This document shows, piece by piece, positions 1-7,823 of a stretch of 21,250 nt of DNA (the stretch's first letter is position 1; the number at the start of each line of letters is the position of its first letter). Both the position numbers and the translations under genes were made by a program. The notes below the pieces were generated by a model. The model worked only from the letters and a program-made list of their open reading frames with translations, was not told where the DNA came from and ran no database searches. The DNA lies in the NCBI GenBank assembly GCA_003550445.1, contig PUKG01000117.1:1-21250 (forward strand), written 5' to 3'. Source of the stretch: Halobacteroidaceae bacterium (GTDB lineage Bacteria; Bacillota; Halanaerobiia; B1SED10-174).

Positions 1-864
1 CAGGGAAATTCTTTATTTTCAGGGGTTTCTGAGCATCCCGGTTTTTTCCCCCAGTTTTTTTGCCAGATGGTAAAAATGGGAGAGGAAACAGGACTAATAT
101 CAATGGTAATGAACAATCTTGCCGATCATTTTGAAAGAAAACTGGCTTTCAAAAGAGAAATAAAAGAGGCTGTCCGGTACCCCCTTTTTGTTTTTGCTGT
201 TGCCTTGGGAGTTAAGGGATTTCTCCTATTCCAGGTGCTTCCTTTTTTTTCTTCTCTATACCTGGATTTTGGACAGGAGTTACCCATTTTAACCCAAAGG
301 CTGATTTTCTTAAGTTTTTTTGTAAAAGAAAATGCCTTTTTCTTCCCCCTAATTGTTTTGGGTATGGCCCTTCTGTGTCGTTTTTTTAAACCCCGGGGGA
401 AATTCAAGTTTTGGTTAGATGGCCAGCTTGCCCGATTTTGGGCTGTTAGGAAAATTTATTGGGCAAATTTGGCTAACAACCTGAGTTTACTTTTAAAAGC
501 GGGTTTACCTTTGGATAGGAGCCTGGAGGTAGCCAGTAAGCAGATAGGGAATTCCTTTTTTCAAAAAAAAATGACCCAAACCAAAGAAGAAGTTGAACAG
601 GGGGAAATGGTCTCCCAGGCTATAGAAAAAATCCTTACACCGGACCCATTTTTTATTTGTATGCTCCGGATTGGGGAAGAGACGGGAAATTTAGATGAAA
701 TGACCGATCAGATTGGCTCATATTATCAAAACGAAATGGAAAATTGGTTAAAAAACCTGATTTCTTTTTTGGAGCCATTGATGATTCTAATTATTGCCGG
801 TTTTATTAGCTTAATAATGGTTGGAATGCTTTTACCAATGCTGGAGATGGTTCAGGTCTGGTAA
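1..864 (+). CDS. Type IV pilus / type II secretion inner-membrane platform protein (PilC/GspF family), 5' partial
   Basis: The reading frame is open from base 1, so the gene begins outside the window; 287 residues are visible. Two GspF-type repeats can be seen. The first has the helical motif VKMGEETG near residue 25, and the second has the equivalent LRIGEETGNLDEM near residue 222. Each repeat is followed by hydrophobic segments (about residues 61-83, 116-128 and 260-282). Proteins of this family form the cytoplasmic-membrane platform on which the assembly ATPase acts to extrude pilins or pseudopilins. The next gene is a pseudopilin 100 bases downstream, in the F-then-H order of gsp operons. 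The family call is secure from the duplicated motif. Whether the machine is a pilus or a type II secretion system cannot be decided here. Confidence 0.9.
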   Translation, partial: QGNSLFSGVSEHPGFFPQFFCQMVKMGEETGLISMVMNNLADHFERKLAFKREIKEAVRYPLFVFAVALGVKGFLLFQVLPFFSSLYLDFGQELPILTQRLIFLSFFVKENAFFFPLIVLGMALLCRFFKPRGKFKFWLDGQLARFWAVRKIYWANLANNLSLLLKAGLPLDRSLEVASKQIGNSFFQKKMTQTKEEVEQGEMVSQAIEKILTPDPFFICMLRIGEETGNLDEMTDQIGSYYQNEMENWLKNLISFLEPLMILIIAGFISLIMVGMLLPMLEMVQVW

Positions 865-963
865 GGGGAAAAATATTGATTTTACTGTTTTTTCTGTGTC
901 TTTTGTTTTAAGCATCCCCATTCCCTTTGGCTCCATTATCCTTATGGGAAACTGGACTACTAT
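865..963 (+). other. Gap between platform protein and first pseudopilin, no convincing gene
   Basis: No complete gene is supported in these 99 bases. One frame reads an 11-codon TTG peptide (876-911). Two frames carry proline- and glycine-rich hydrophobic peptides (IPIPFGSIILMG in one, GLLFGGGF in another) that faintly resemble the C-terminal end of prepilin peptidases. gsp operons usually have the major pseudopilin gene gspG here, and it is missing. I treat this stretch as an untranslated spacer or a possible gene scar. Confidence 0.4.
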
Positions 964-1449
964 TTGGCGGTGGTTTTTGTGAAGAAGATTTTAAACCTTG
1001 ATAAAGGTGGGTTTTCAATAATAGAACTTGTTGTTGCAATTTTCCTTTTGGGAATTTTTTATTCAATAACTCTGGGAACAGGCTGGGAACCTGGGGTGCT
1101 GGATTTACACAAAGAGGCGCGCCACCTTGTGACAGACCTCCGTTGGGCAAGGAACAGGGCAATAATGAGTGGTTCTAATCATTTTGTCCACCTGGATTTT
1201 GGAAAGGATTTTTACTGGATTTCCAAGGGTGAAGAAAGTGAGGAAGAAATTCTCCGGGAAAGACAACTTGTTGAAGGCGTGTTTTTAAAGGATTTTTCCC
1301 TCCAGGGTAATGGTTTTCATTTTTCTCCTACCGGGGCACCTTCAAGGGGAAATACCATAACACTAAAGGGAGAAGGTTCTTTGGCTCACATTATTACCAG
1401 GGTAGGAACGGGAAGGATCAGGATGAAAATTGAAAAGAAAGGGGATTAG
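964..1449 (+). CDS. Minor pseudopilin, GspH/FimT-like
   Basis: This 161-residue protein has a class III prepilin signal: a short basic leader ending KGG, then FSIIELVVAIFLLGIFYS. Cleavage would fall after Gly-16, and the conserved Glu is at mature position +5. The hydrophobic helix is followed by a region with RHLVTDLRWARNRAI, the helical pattern typical of GspH/FimT proteins, and a beta-rich C-terminal domain. It should be processed by a prepilin peptidase and sit in the tip or body of the (pseudo)pilus. The start is uncertain: TTG at 964, GTG at 970 and GTG at 979 are all in frame, and none has a clear Shine-Dalgarno sequence. The gene overlaps the next one by 20 bases. Confidence 0.82.
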   Translation: MAVVFVKKILNLDKGGFSIIELVVAIFLLGIFYSITLGTGWEPGVLDLHKEARHLVTDLRWARNRAIMSGSNHFVHLDFGKDFYWISKGEESEEEILRERQLVEGVFLKDFSLQGNGFHFSPTGAPSRGNTITLKGEGSLAHIITRVGTGRIRMKIEKKGD

Positions 1450-1810
1450 AATACTGAACAAAAAAGGTTTTGTTCTATGGGAAGTTTTGTTTTCAATGGT
1501 TTTATTAGCTATGGTTATCGGTGCTTTTTCTGAAGGTTATCTGAACTGGAAGATAATGGACCGCCAGGCTTCAAGCCTGGGAGATCTGGTTTTTGTAGCT
1601 CAGAATGCAATGGAAGAATTTTTGCAAAATGGTAATGAAGGGATCAAAATTAATGATGAAACTGGAATAAAGGTAATAAAAAAAGCAGAGCAATGGGGAG
1701 ACCTGGAGAAATTTACCGTCAGGGTAGGGAGGGAAGACAGAGGTAAAACAAGGGAAATTGAATTTGTTACTCTCAGGAAAAAGGATTGTATTTTGCGGGG
1801 AGGAGATTAA
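1430..1810 (+). CDS. Minor pseudopilin, GspI-like
   Basis: The protein has 126 residues with a prepilin signal: basic leader ending NKKG, cleavage after Gly-13, then FVLWEVLFSMVLLAMV with Glu at +5. By size, motif and position between a GspH-like and a GspJ-like gene it is most like GspI. The TTG start at 1430 has an AGGA about six bases upstream, and the gene begins inside the previous one in another frame, which suggests translational coupling. The C-terminal domain after residue 60 is not recognisable by eye, so the I assignment rests mainly on gene order. Confidence 0.78.
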   Translation: MKRKGIRILNKKGFVLWEVLFSMVLLAMVIGAFSEGYLNWKIMDRQASSLGDLVFVAQNAMEEFLQNGNEGIKINDETGIKVIKKAEQWGDLEKFTVRVGREDRGKTREIEFVTLRKKDCILRGGD

Positions 1811-2287
1811 ATGGAAAGGGGGTTTTTGCTTATAGAAGTTGTAATGGCAATTTTTTTGGCAGGGATTCTCTGGTTAACCCTGGGAAATATTTTTGTTGGC
1901 GTTGGAGAGGAATGGTTGGAAAATACCAGGAGTTTTGATGCCAGACAGCAGAAAAGAATTGTATTGGAGGAAATAATCCGGAAAACAAGGCAGGCCAAAC
2001 CCCAAACGTTAAAGTTTTTGGAAGAAAGAAATTCTAAAGGAAAATATGGACGAATTGAAATGGAGTTAAATAATCGGCCTGGAAGAAAAATCGCCTTTTA
2101 CCAGAGAGGAGAGAATATCCTGAAGGGTGTCAAAAACCCTGATCAAAAAAGATTTACGGGTATGTCAATAGCCTTAAATTCAGGAACTCTTTCTTTCCGG
2201 GAAGTTGGGGAAGGACTTGCTATTTTCATCCAAGGGGATGATGCTTTCTTAAAAGGGAAAGTTTTTCCCAGAGAAGGAGGAGGGTGA
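1811..2287 (+). CDS. Minor pseudopilin, GspJ-like
   Basis: The protein has 158 residues with a very short leader (MERG), cleavage after Gly-4, then FLLIEVVMAIFLAGILW with Glu at +5. The ATG at 1811 directly follows the previous stop and has a strong GGGGAGGAG at 1797-1805 overlapping the end of that gene. The body contains an R-x-I-V-L-E-E-I-I-R-K-T-R helix, a pattern seen in GspJ/PilW-type proteins, which build the tip complex with GspI and GspK. It is followed after one base by the PilX/GspK-like gene. The subtype is inferred from order and helix pattern. Confidence 0.78.
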   Translation: MERGFLLIEVVMAIFLAGILWLTLGNIFVGVGEEWLENTRSFDARQQKRIVLEEIIRKTRQAKPQTLKFLEERNSKGKYGRIEMELNNRPGRKIAFYQRGENILKGVKNPDQKRFTGMSIALNSGTLSFREVGEGLAIFIQGDDAFLKGKVFPREGGG

Positions 2288-2288
2288 T

Positions 2289-2681
2289 TTGGATAACAGG
2301 GGATCTGTCCTGATTCCAGTTCTTGTTGTTTGCCTGGTTTTTGTGTCAACACTTGCGGCTCAGTTTCAGGAAAGCAGAATGGAAATGATGATAAACCAAA
2401 ACCTTCTTTCTCAAAAAAAACTGTTTTATCTGGCAGAAGCTGGCCTTGTTAAAGGTTTTTGGAAAATTGGGATGGAAAAAGGGTGGGACCCTGGAGGGGA
2501 ATTTTTCCAACTGGGGGACAAGGGAGGGTTTGTCCTTGAAATTTATAAAAATAATGGAGAAAAATTTCTGCTATCAAAGGGGGTTAAAGGAGAGGAAACA
2601 AGAGTTTTATCGGCAAAATATAAGGTTCGGGAAAAAGATGACTCCGTTGAAGTAATCTGGTGGAAGGAAGGTTACCCTTAG
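2289..2681 (+). CDS. PilX/GspK-like minor pilin lacking Glu+5
   Basis: The protein has 130 residues. The leader DNRG is followed by SVLIPVLVVCLVFVSTLAAQ, so the mature protein would begin with Ser and has Pro rather than Glu at +5. Absence of Glu+5 is characteristic of the GspK/PilX group. The segment KLFYLAEAGLVKG (about residues 44-56) matches the AEAG helix of PilX N-terminal domains. At 130 residues it is far shorter than a typical GspK (about 300), so it lacks the large inserted domain and is closer to PilX. The start is TTG at 2289, preceded by the long Shine-Dalgarno GGAGGAGGG at 2276-2284. Confidence 0.75.
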   Translation: MDNRGSVLIPVLVVCLVFVSTLAAQFQESRMEMMINQNLLSQKKLFYLAEAGLVKGFWKIGMEKGWDPGGEFFQLGDKGGFVLEIYKNNGEKFLLSKGVKGEETRVLSAKYKVREKDDSVEVIWWKEGYP

Positions 2682-2700
2682 CAAGAAAGGTGGTGGTTTT

Positions 2701-3657
2701 TTGATTGCAATTGACCTTGGACACAAAAATTTGAAATTTATCAGGTTTTTTTCTAGGAAAAACAACTTGAAGCAAGGTGGATACTATATTTCCAAACAAC
2801 CAAAGGGACTAATAGAGAAGGGGAAATTAGTGGATAAGGAAGCAATAAGGAAAAGAATAATAGAAGCAATGGAAACCCTCGGTCATAAATCGGGAGCTAT
2901 TAGGATTTCACTTCCCCGGGAAAGTGGAATGGTTAGGGCAATGGATTTTCCGATCCTCAGGAAAGGGGAGCTCAGGGATGCAGTTAAATGGGAAATATCT
3001 CGGTATCTACCTTTTCAGGAAAAGGAAGCCTTAATTGATTTTAAAATTAATTGCAAAAAAGAAAAAAAACTAAAGGTTACTGCAGCAGCAATCTCCAGGG
3101 AGGTGTTTTTCTCCTGGGTTAGGGTTTTTGAAGGTTTTAAGAGAATGAAAATAGACCGGATCACCCTTTCTCCCGCGGCTCTCTATTCAATCTCCCGGGG
3201 AAAAAGAGAAAATCAGGTTCAAATTGATTGGGGAGCCAAAGGAGCAACATTTCTTTTGCTCTCAAATGGAGAGCCGGCTATGATAAGGTCCCTAAATCTA
3301 CCAGAAGCCGGGGAGCCAAAAAACTTAATACGAAGAGAGGCTCATGATGCTTTCACAAACTTAGGAGATGAACTCGAAAGAGCATTGCTTCACATCCCTC
3401 AGGAAGAATTTTCAACTAAATTAAAGAAGATAGAAATTTCCGGGGGAAATTCCCGGACTGAAGGTTTTCAAGGATATTTAGAGGAAAGGTTTAATACTAG
3501 GGTGGTTTTTCCCGATATTAAAATATCTCCAGAGGACAAGGAAAATGATTTGTTAACCGTTGCTTTTGGATTAGGGCAATTGGGAGGGAGGCCCAAATGG
3601 AGAAACTGGATTTTTCCAGGTATGCCAAAAAGGGGATCAAACCCCGAGGGATTTTAA
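2701..3657 (+). CDS. pilM: PilM-like actin-fold type IV pilus assembly ATPase
   Basis: The 318-residue protein has the layout of PilM. There is an N-terminal phosphate-1 motif (IAIDLGHKNLKFI), the segment LRDAVKWEISRYLPF (about residues 92-106) typical of the family, a phosphate-2-like motif IDWGAKGATFLLLS near residue 178, and a C-terminal ISGGNS loop. PilM is a cytoplasmic FtsA-like protein that binds the tail of PilN and connects the alignment complex to the motor. The TTG start at 2701 has AAGGTGGTGG a few bases upstream. The last 61 bases overlap the start of pilN. Separate pilM and pilN genes favour type IV pilus organisation, since GspL fuses the two functions. Confidence 0.85.
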   Translation: MIAIDLGHKNLKFIRFFSRKNNLKQGGYYISKQPKGLIEKGKLVDKEAIRKRIIEAMETLGHKSGAIRISLPRESGMVRAMDFPILRKGELRDAVKWEISRYLPFQEKEALIDFKINCKKEKKLKVTAAAISREVFFSWVRVFEGFKRMKIDRITLSPAALYSISRGKRENQVQIDWGAKGATFLLLSNGEPAMIRSLNLPEAGEPKNLIRREAHDAFTNLGDELERALLHIPQEEFSTKLKKIEISGGNSRTEGFQGYLEERFNTRVVFPDIKISPEDKENDLLTVAFGLGQLGGRPKWRNWIFPGMPKRGSNPEGF

Positions 3658-4133
3658 AATTTTCACTTATTTTAATGGTGGTGTTTCTCCTTACTGCAGG
3701 GTATTTAAAACAAAGAGAAAATTTTAATCTACTACAAAGGGAAATGGGAAGGGTACGAACCAAAAAAGATGAGCTAAAAAGGACCACGGCGGCTACAGCT
3801 GATTTAGAAGAAAGGCTTTTTAATCTGGAACAAAGGGAAAAATTTTTTTTAGAATTAGTTCCAGAAAATAGAATTAATTCCATAACCAGGAAAATATTTT
3901 TCAATTTTCCTCAAAATGCATATATTGTTTTTTTCCGGGGTGAGGAGAGAGGTTTATTTTTAATAGAGGGGTATTTTTCCCAAAAGCAGGACCAAGAACA
4001 ACTGGAAGAAAAATTATCCGGGATTTTTCCTAAAAAAAATTTAACTTTTTCTGGACAGAAAAAAGAAACACTCAAGGAGGGCCACTGGAGATGGTTTGCT
4101 TTGGAGTTGGAAAGGAAAAAGGAAGAGAATTGA
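3597..4133 (+). CDS. pilN: PilN-like fimbrial assembly protein
   Basis: The 178-residue protein has a short cytoplasmic N-terminus (MEKLDFSRYAKKG), one membrane segment at about residues 19-36, then a coiled-coil stretch (about 38-82) and a small C-terminal alpha/beta domain. The N-terminal peptide is what PilM would be expected to bind. ATG at 3597 is preceded by GGGAGGGAGG, supporting this start despite a 61-base overlap with pilM in another frame. It pairs with PilO in the membrane alignment complex. Sequence conservation in PilN is low, so the call rests on topology and order. Confidence 0.78.
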   Translation: MEKLDFSRYAKKGIKPRGILKFSLILMVVFLLTAGYLKQRENFNLLQREMGRVRTKKDELKRTTAATADLEERLFNLEQREKFFLELVPENRINSITRKIFFNFPQNAYIVFFRGEERGLFLIEGYFSQKQDQEQLEEKLSGIFPKKNLTFSGQKKETLKEGHWRWFALELERKKEEN

Positions 4134-4134
4134 G

Positions 4135-4656
4135 GTGGTAAAAAAAAGGTTGGATTTTCTGGTTTTGATTATTGGCTTAGGGCTCTGTATTATTTACCTT
4201 TTTGAGTTTATCCCAATGCAAGAGAAAATTGAGTTATATGAAAAAGAATTAGAAGCAAAACAAAAAAGGGTCTTCAGGTTGATGGAAGCCAAAGAAAAAC
4301 GGAAAACGTTAAAGAAAGAACTTGTAGAAAAAAAGGAAGAACTCAAAGACCTAAAAAACTTATTTGTGGAAAAGCCTTCGCAGATTATGGAGATAAAGGA
4401 TATAATATTTCAAAAAAGCAAAGAAAAGGGTATTAAAGAAAAAGAACTGAACAAGGAACTTTTTGAGGATAAAGCTTATATTTCTGGAATTTGGAGGGGG
4501 GAGTTTGCCGATTTAATAAATTTTTGGGATGAGTTGGAAAGATTGCCTTTTATTCTTCGAACAAAAAAGGTAATTTTTTGGATAGAGGATGACCTTTTTT
4601 TTGAGTTATTTCTGGAGATTCCAATGAGAGGAGTAATCAAGTCCAATGAATTTTGA
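4135..4656 (+). CDS. pilO: PilO-like pilus assembly protein
   Basis: With the GTG start at 4135 the protein has 173 residues: a basic N-terminus (VVKKRLDF), a membrane segment at about 7-25, a long coiled coil to about residue 85, and a compact C-terminal domain. An upstream ATG at 4096 is in frame but lies deep inside pilN and would add a basic stretch before the membrane helix, so I prefer 4135, one base after the pilN stop. The topology matches PilN, as expected for the PilN-PilO heterodimer. The call comes from topology and position. Confidence 0.75.
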   Translation: MVKKRLDFLVLIIGLGLCIIYLFEFIPMQEKIELYEKELEAKQKRVFRLMEAKEKRKTLKKELVEKKEELKDLKNLFVEKPSQIMEIKDIIFQKSKEKGIKEKELNKELFEDKAYISGIWRGEFADLINFWDELERLPFILRTKKVIFWIEDDLFFELFLEIPMRGVIKSNEF

Positions 4657-5095
4657 TCTGGGGGAAAACCTGGGAGAGATTGCTCTGGTAGTTATGGTAA
4701 TATTGGCGGGAATTTTATTTGTTAATACCACTGGAAATTCCGTGGAAAAAACAAATTTAACCTACCCCATGCAAGAGCCGGTTAATGTTGAATCCCCCAG
4801 GGGAAAACCTCTCTTTTTGTACGAGGGAGAAAAAAAAGTCCCTCCCAATCCTTTTTTAATGGAGAAGGAGGAGATATCCCACAACCTCCCTCGGCCTCGG
4901 GGATTGGAATTACAAGGAATAATTAAAAAAGAAAAGGATTTGTTAATAATAATCCGGAGCAAGGAGGGAATTTTCCTTTTGAAGGAGGGAGAAGTTTTTT
5001 TGGATTGGGAGATTATAGAAGCTAATTCTGGTTATGTTATTTTGAAAAAGAATCCTGAAAAATCTTTTTTTTACCTTCCCCTGGGGGGTGATTGA
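4646..5095 (+). CDS. PilP/GspC-like periplasmic linker protein
   Basis: The 149-residue protein has one membrane segment at about residues 12-27, a proline-rich linker with PPNPFLM, and a C-terminal beta domain (about 88-149) containing LELQGIIKKEKDLLIII and GEVFLDWEIIEANSGYVIL. This matches the pattern of PilP and the GspC homology region, which contact the N0 domain of the secretin. There is no lipobox, so unlike many PilP proteins it is membrane-anchored by a helix, as GspC is. It begins 11 bases before the pilO stop and ends just before the secretin start. The sequence match is weak; the position is strong. Confidence 0.65.
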   Translation: MNFDLGENLGEIALVVMVILAGILFVNTTGNSVEKTNLTYPMQEPVNVESPRGKPLFLYEGEKKVPPNPFLMEKEEISHNLPRPRGLELQGIIKKEKDLLIIIRSKEGIFLLKEGEVFLDWEIIEANSGYVILKKNPEKSFFYLPLGGD

Positions 5096-5097
5096 TT

Positions 5098-6684
5098 TTG
5101 AAGAAAATTTTAGCCATTGGGATTCTGTTTTTTGTTTTTACTATTTCGGTTACAAGTGCTGCCGAACCCTTTGTAGAAATTTCTTTTCGCGAAGCAGAAT
5201 TGGTTGATGTTTTAAGGAGTATTGCGGATTTTGCTGGGAAAAATGTTTTAATATGTTCAGAAATCAGGGGAACTGTTACGGCGGAACTTAAAAATATCTC
5301 TTTTTATGAAGCCTGGGAGGGGATAATTTATTCATATGGGCTGGCTTATCTTGAAAAAGACAACCTTTTATTGGTTGGTTTTCCGGAAAAAATTGAAACA
5401 CTTGAGTTTGAGGAAAAAATTAAAATAACGGAACTGAAAGGTGCTTCGCCCGAGGAAACTGTGGAATGGGCAAGAGAAATTTTCCCCGAAATTAAAGTGG
5501 CTTTTGACAGTTTCAGTTCCAGTCTAATTCTCAGCGGAGAGAGGAAAAGACTTAATGAACTGGAAAAAGCAATTTCTTTTATTGATAGGCCGGTTAAAAA
5601 GAAAGAAACAAAAATTGAAGTTGTAAAAATCGGCAACTTTCCGATTATAGAAGGCAAAAAAATAATTACAACCTTTTTCCCCGAAATAAAGGCCCTGGGC
5701 CAGGGTGAAAGAAATACTATTATATTAAAGGGTAACCTCCAGGATATTAAAAAAGCAAAAGATCTATTAAAAACTATTGACGAGCCACCTGCGGAGGAAA
5801 AACTGGTTATTAAAAACCTTGATTATGGAAATCCGGAAATGATAGGTCCTTTATTGCAGGACCTTTTTCCAGAAATCGAAGTTAAAACCGAAACCCGATT
5901 GAACAGGTTATTAATAAGAGGGAAACCAGAGAACTTAAAGGATGTTTTCCCCGCCTTAGAAGAACTGGATCAACCCCGGGCCCTGGTTGGAGTTGAATTT
6001 AAAATTAAAGAGGTATCAAGTCATTTTTTTCGGGAAAAGGGTTTGGATCTGGACCCGGGTGCAACCATAGGAGTTTTTAAAAAGAATACTTTACTTAATG
6101 GGGCAGGAATTAACATTAGTTTGGAAAAATTAATTGGCTTTCTTGAAGAAGAGGGGGTTTCTGAGACCCTTGCCCGGCCTAGTTTAACCACCCTGGATGG
6201 AATTAAAGGCACACTGCACATTGGTGACAGGATTCCTGTCCGGGGAGAGAGAAATAATAGGGAGGGGCAGCAGGAGATCAATTATTTGCAAACAGGAATT
6301 ATTATTTCATTTACCCCGCGGGTTTCCGGAGATAATTATATAACCCTTGAAGTCAAACCAGAGGTAAGCACAATAGGAGAAGAGCTGGTTGGAGGCTTTC
6401 CCAGGATCAGGACCAGAGAAGCAGAAACAGTAATTAGAATAAAATCAGGGGAAACATTTGCAATTGGGGGATTAATTCAGGTTCAAGAACGCCAGACAAA
6501 AAAAGAGTTGCCCTGGTTAAGGAATTTGCCCCTTATTGGCTCCTGGTTTAGTTCGAGGAAGGAAGACCAGGTTAAGACAGAATTAATTATTTTTATTACT
6601 CCTCGGATTTTAAAAAGTGAAGCCCAGGAACAGGAAACAACCGAGGACAGAAGAAAAAAGGGAAGGCTTTTAAGAAAAAAATAG
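5098..6684 (+). CDS. Secretin, outer-membrane channel (PilQ/GspD family)
   Basis: From the TTG at 5098 the protein has 528 residues: a signal peptide (about 1-22, ending TSAA), an N0/STN domain (FVEISFREAELVDVL) at about 25-95, three N1-type repeats each containing a conserved pattern like FPEI followed by LILSG, TIILKG or LLIRG, and the C-terminal secretin domain. The last contains ETLARPSLTTLDG, the conserved SGETFAIGGLIQ, and the closing LPWLRNLPLIGSWF and TELIIFITPRI. Secretins form gated multimeric rings through an outer membrane. A TTG at 5092 is also in frame, but GGGGGGTGAT at 5084-5093 is better spaced for 5098. No lipobox or pilotin gene is seen. Confidence 0.93.
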   Translation: MKKILAIGILFFVFTISVTSAAEPFVEISFREAELVDVLRSIADFAGKNVLICSEIRGTVTAELKNISFYEAWEGIIYSYGLAYLEKDNLLLVGFPEKIETLEFEEKIKITELKGASPEETVEWAREIFPEIKVAFDSFSSSLILSGERKRLNELEKAISFIDRPVKKKETKIEVVKIGNFPIIEGKKIITTFFPEIKALGQGERNTIILKGNLQDIKKAKDLLKTIDEPPAEEKLVIKNLDYGNPEMIGPLLQDLFPEIEVKTETRLNRLLIRGKPENLKDVFPALEELDQPRALVGVEFKIKEVSSHFFREKGLDLDPGATIGVFKKNTLLNGAGINISLEKLIGFLEEEGVSETLARPSLTTLDGIKGTLHIGDRIPVRGERNNREGQQEINYLQTGIIISFTPRVSGDNYITLEVKPEVSTIGEELVGGFPRIRTREAETVIRIKSGETFAIGGLIQVQERQTKKELPWLRNLPLIGSWFSSRKEDQVKTELIIFITPRILKSEAQEQETTEDRRKKGRLLRKK

Positions 6685-6697
6685 GGAGGCTTTGTTC

Positions 6698-7768
6698 ATG
6701 GAGAAAAGAATTGAAAAGCTACGGAAGGAACTAGCAAAACAGGACCTTGATGGGGTAATTATTAACCATCCTTCTAACCGTTTTTACCTTAGTGGTTTCA
6801 CTGGATCTGCGGGAACTGTTATGGTGACCCCAGCTTCGGCGATGTTGATTACAGATTTCAGGTATACTGAACAGGCACAGGAACAGGCTCCTCACCTTGA
6901 GGTAATTGAACATGATCTGAAAAAAATGGATACTTTAGGGGAACTTATTTTAAGGGAAAAAGCAAAAAGAATTGGTTTTGAAGCTGATTTTGAAACCTTT
7001 TCTACTGTTGAGCAACAATTAAAAGAAAAAATTGAAAATGTGGAATGGGTCCCAACTCAAAACTTTGTAGAAAAGTTCAGAAACTATAAAAGCCCAGAAG
7101 AACTTGAATATTTGCAAAAAGCTGTTGATCTGGCTGACCTGGCCCTTGAACATATCTGCGGTTTTATTAAACCGGGAATGAAAGAAAGGGATGTTGCTCT
7201 GGAACTGGAATTCTTTATGCGGAAAAAAGGTGCAAAAGGTAGTTCCTTTGAAATTATTGTGGCTTCCGGACCGAGGGGATCTTTACCCCATGGCATCGCC
7301 AGTGATAAGGAGATTAAGGAAGGGGATCTGGTGGTAATTGATATGGGTGCCCGTTTAAATGGCTATGCCTCCGACGTAACAAGGACTTTTGCCATTGGAA
7401 AGGCTGGAGAAAAGGAAAAAGAGATTTATAATACAGTTCTTGAAGCTCAACTGGCAGCAATTGAGGGAATAAAACCGGGAATGTCAGGTCAGGAGGCAGA
7501 TAAACTTTCCCGGGACATAATTTCCCAAAAGGGCTACGGAAACAATTTTGGTCATGGGTTGGGCCATGGAATTGGTATTGATGTTCATGAAAGCCCCCGC
7601 TTGAGTCCCATAAGTGAAAATACACTGGAAAAAGGAATGGTTTTCACAATAGAACCTGGAATTTACCTCCCCGGCTGGGGAGGAGTCAGAATTGAAGATA
7701 TTGTGGTAATGGAAGATGATGGAGTTAGAAGCTTGACCCGAGCTCAGAAAGAGTTTAAAATTATATAG
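6698..7768 (+). CDS. pepP: Xaa-Pro aminopeptidase (M24B family)
   Basis: This 356-residue cytosolic metallopeptidase releases N-terminal residues preceding proline. The N-terminal creatinase-like domain (about 1-125) begins DGVIINHPSNRFYLSGFTGS. The catalytic pita-bread domain shows all five metal ligands: Asp-215 and Asp-226 (VVIDMGARLNGYASDVTRTF), His-290 in HGLGHGIG, Glu-319 in FTIEPGIY and Glu-333 in VRIED. AGGGAGG at 6683-6689 is eight bases from the ATG at 6698, which I prefer to an in-frame TTG at 6692. It lies directly upstream of efp, as the homologue yqhT does in Bacillus. The gene directly follows the secretin and could be read from the pilus operon. Confidence 0.92.
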   Translation: MEKRIEKLRKELAKQDLDGVIINHPSNRFYLSGFTGSAGTVMVTPASAMLITDFRYTEQAQEQAPHLEVIEHDLKKMDTLGELILREKAKRIGFEADFETFSTVEQQLKEKIENVEWVPTQNFVEKFRNYKSPEELEYLQKAVDLADLALEHICGFIKPGMKERDVALELEFFMRKKGAKGSSFEIIVASGPRGSLPHGIASDKEIKEGDLVVIDMGARLNGYASDVTRTFAIGKAGEKEKEIYNTVLEAQLAAIEGIKPGMSGQEADKLSRDIISQKGYGNNFGHGLGHGIGIDVHESPRLSPISENTLEKGMVFTIEPGIYLPGWGGVRIEDIVVMEDDGVRSLTRAQKEFKII

Positions 7769-7823
7769 GAATTTTTGTATTACTAATGGTAAGGGTGATT
7801 CCGCCCTGGATTGGAGGCAGGTT

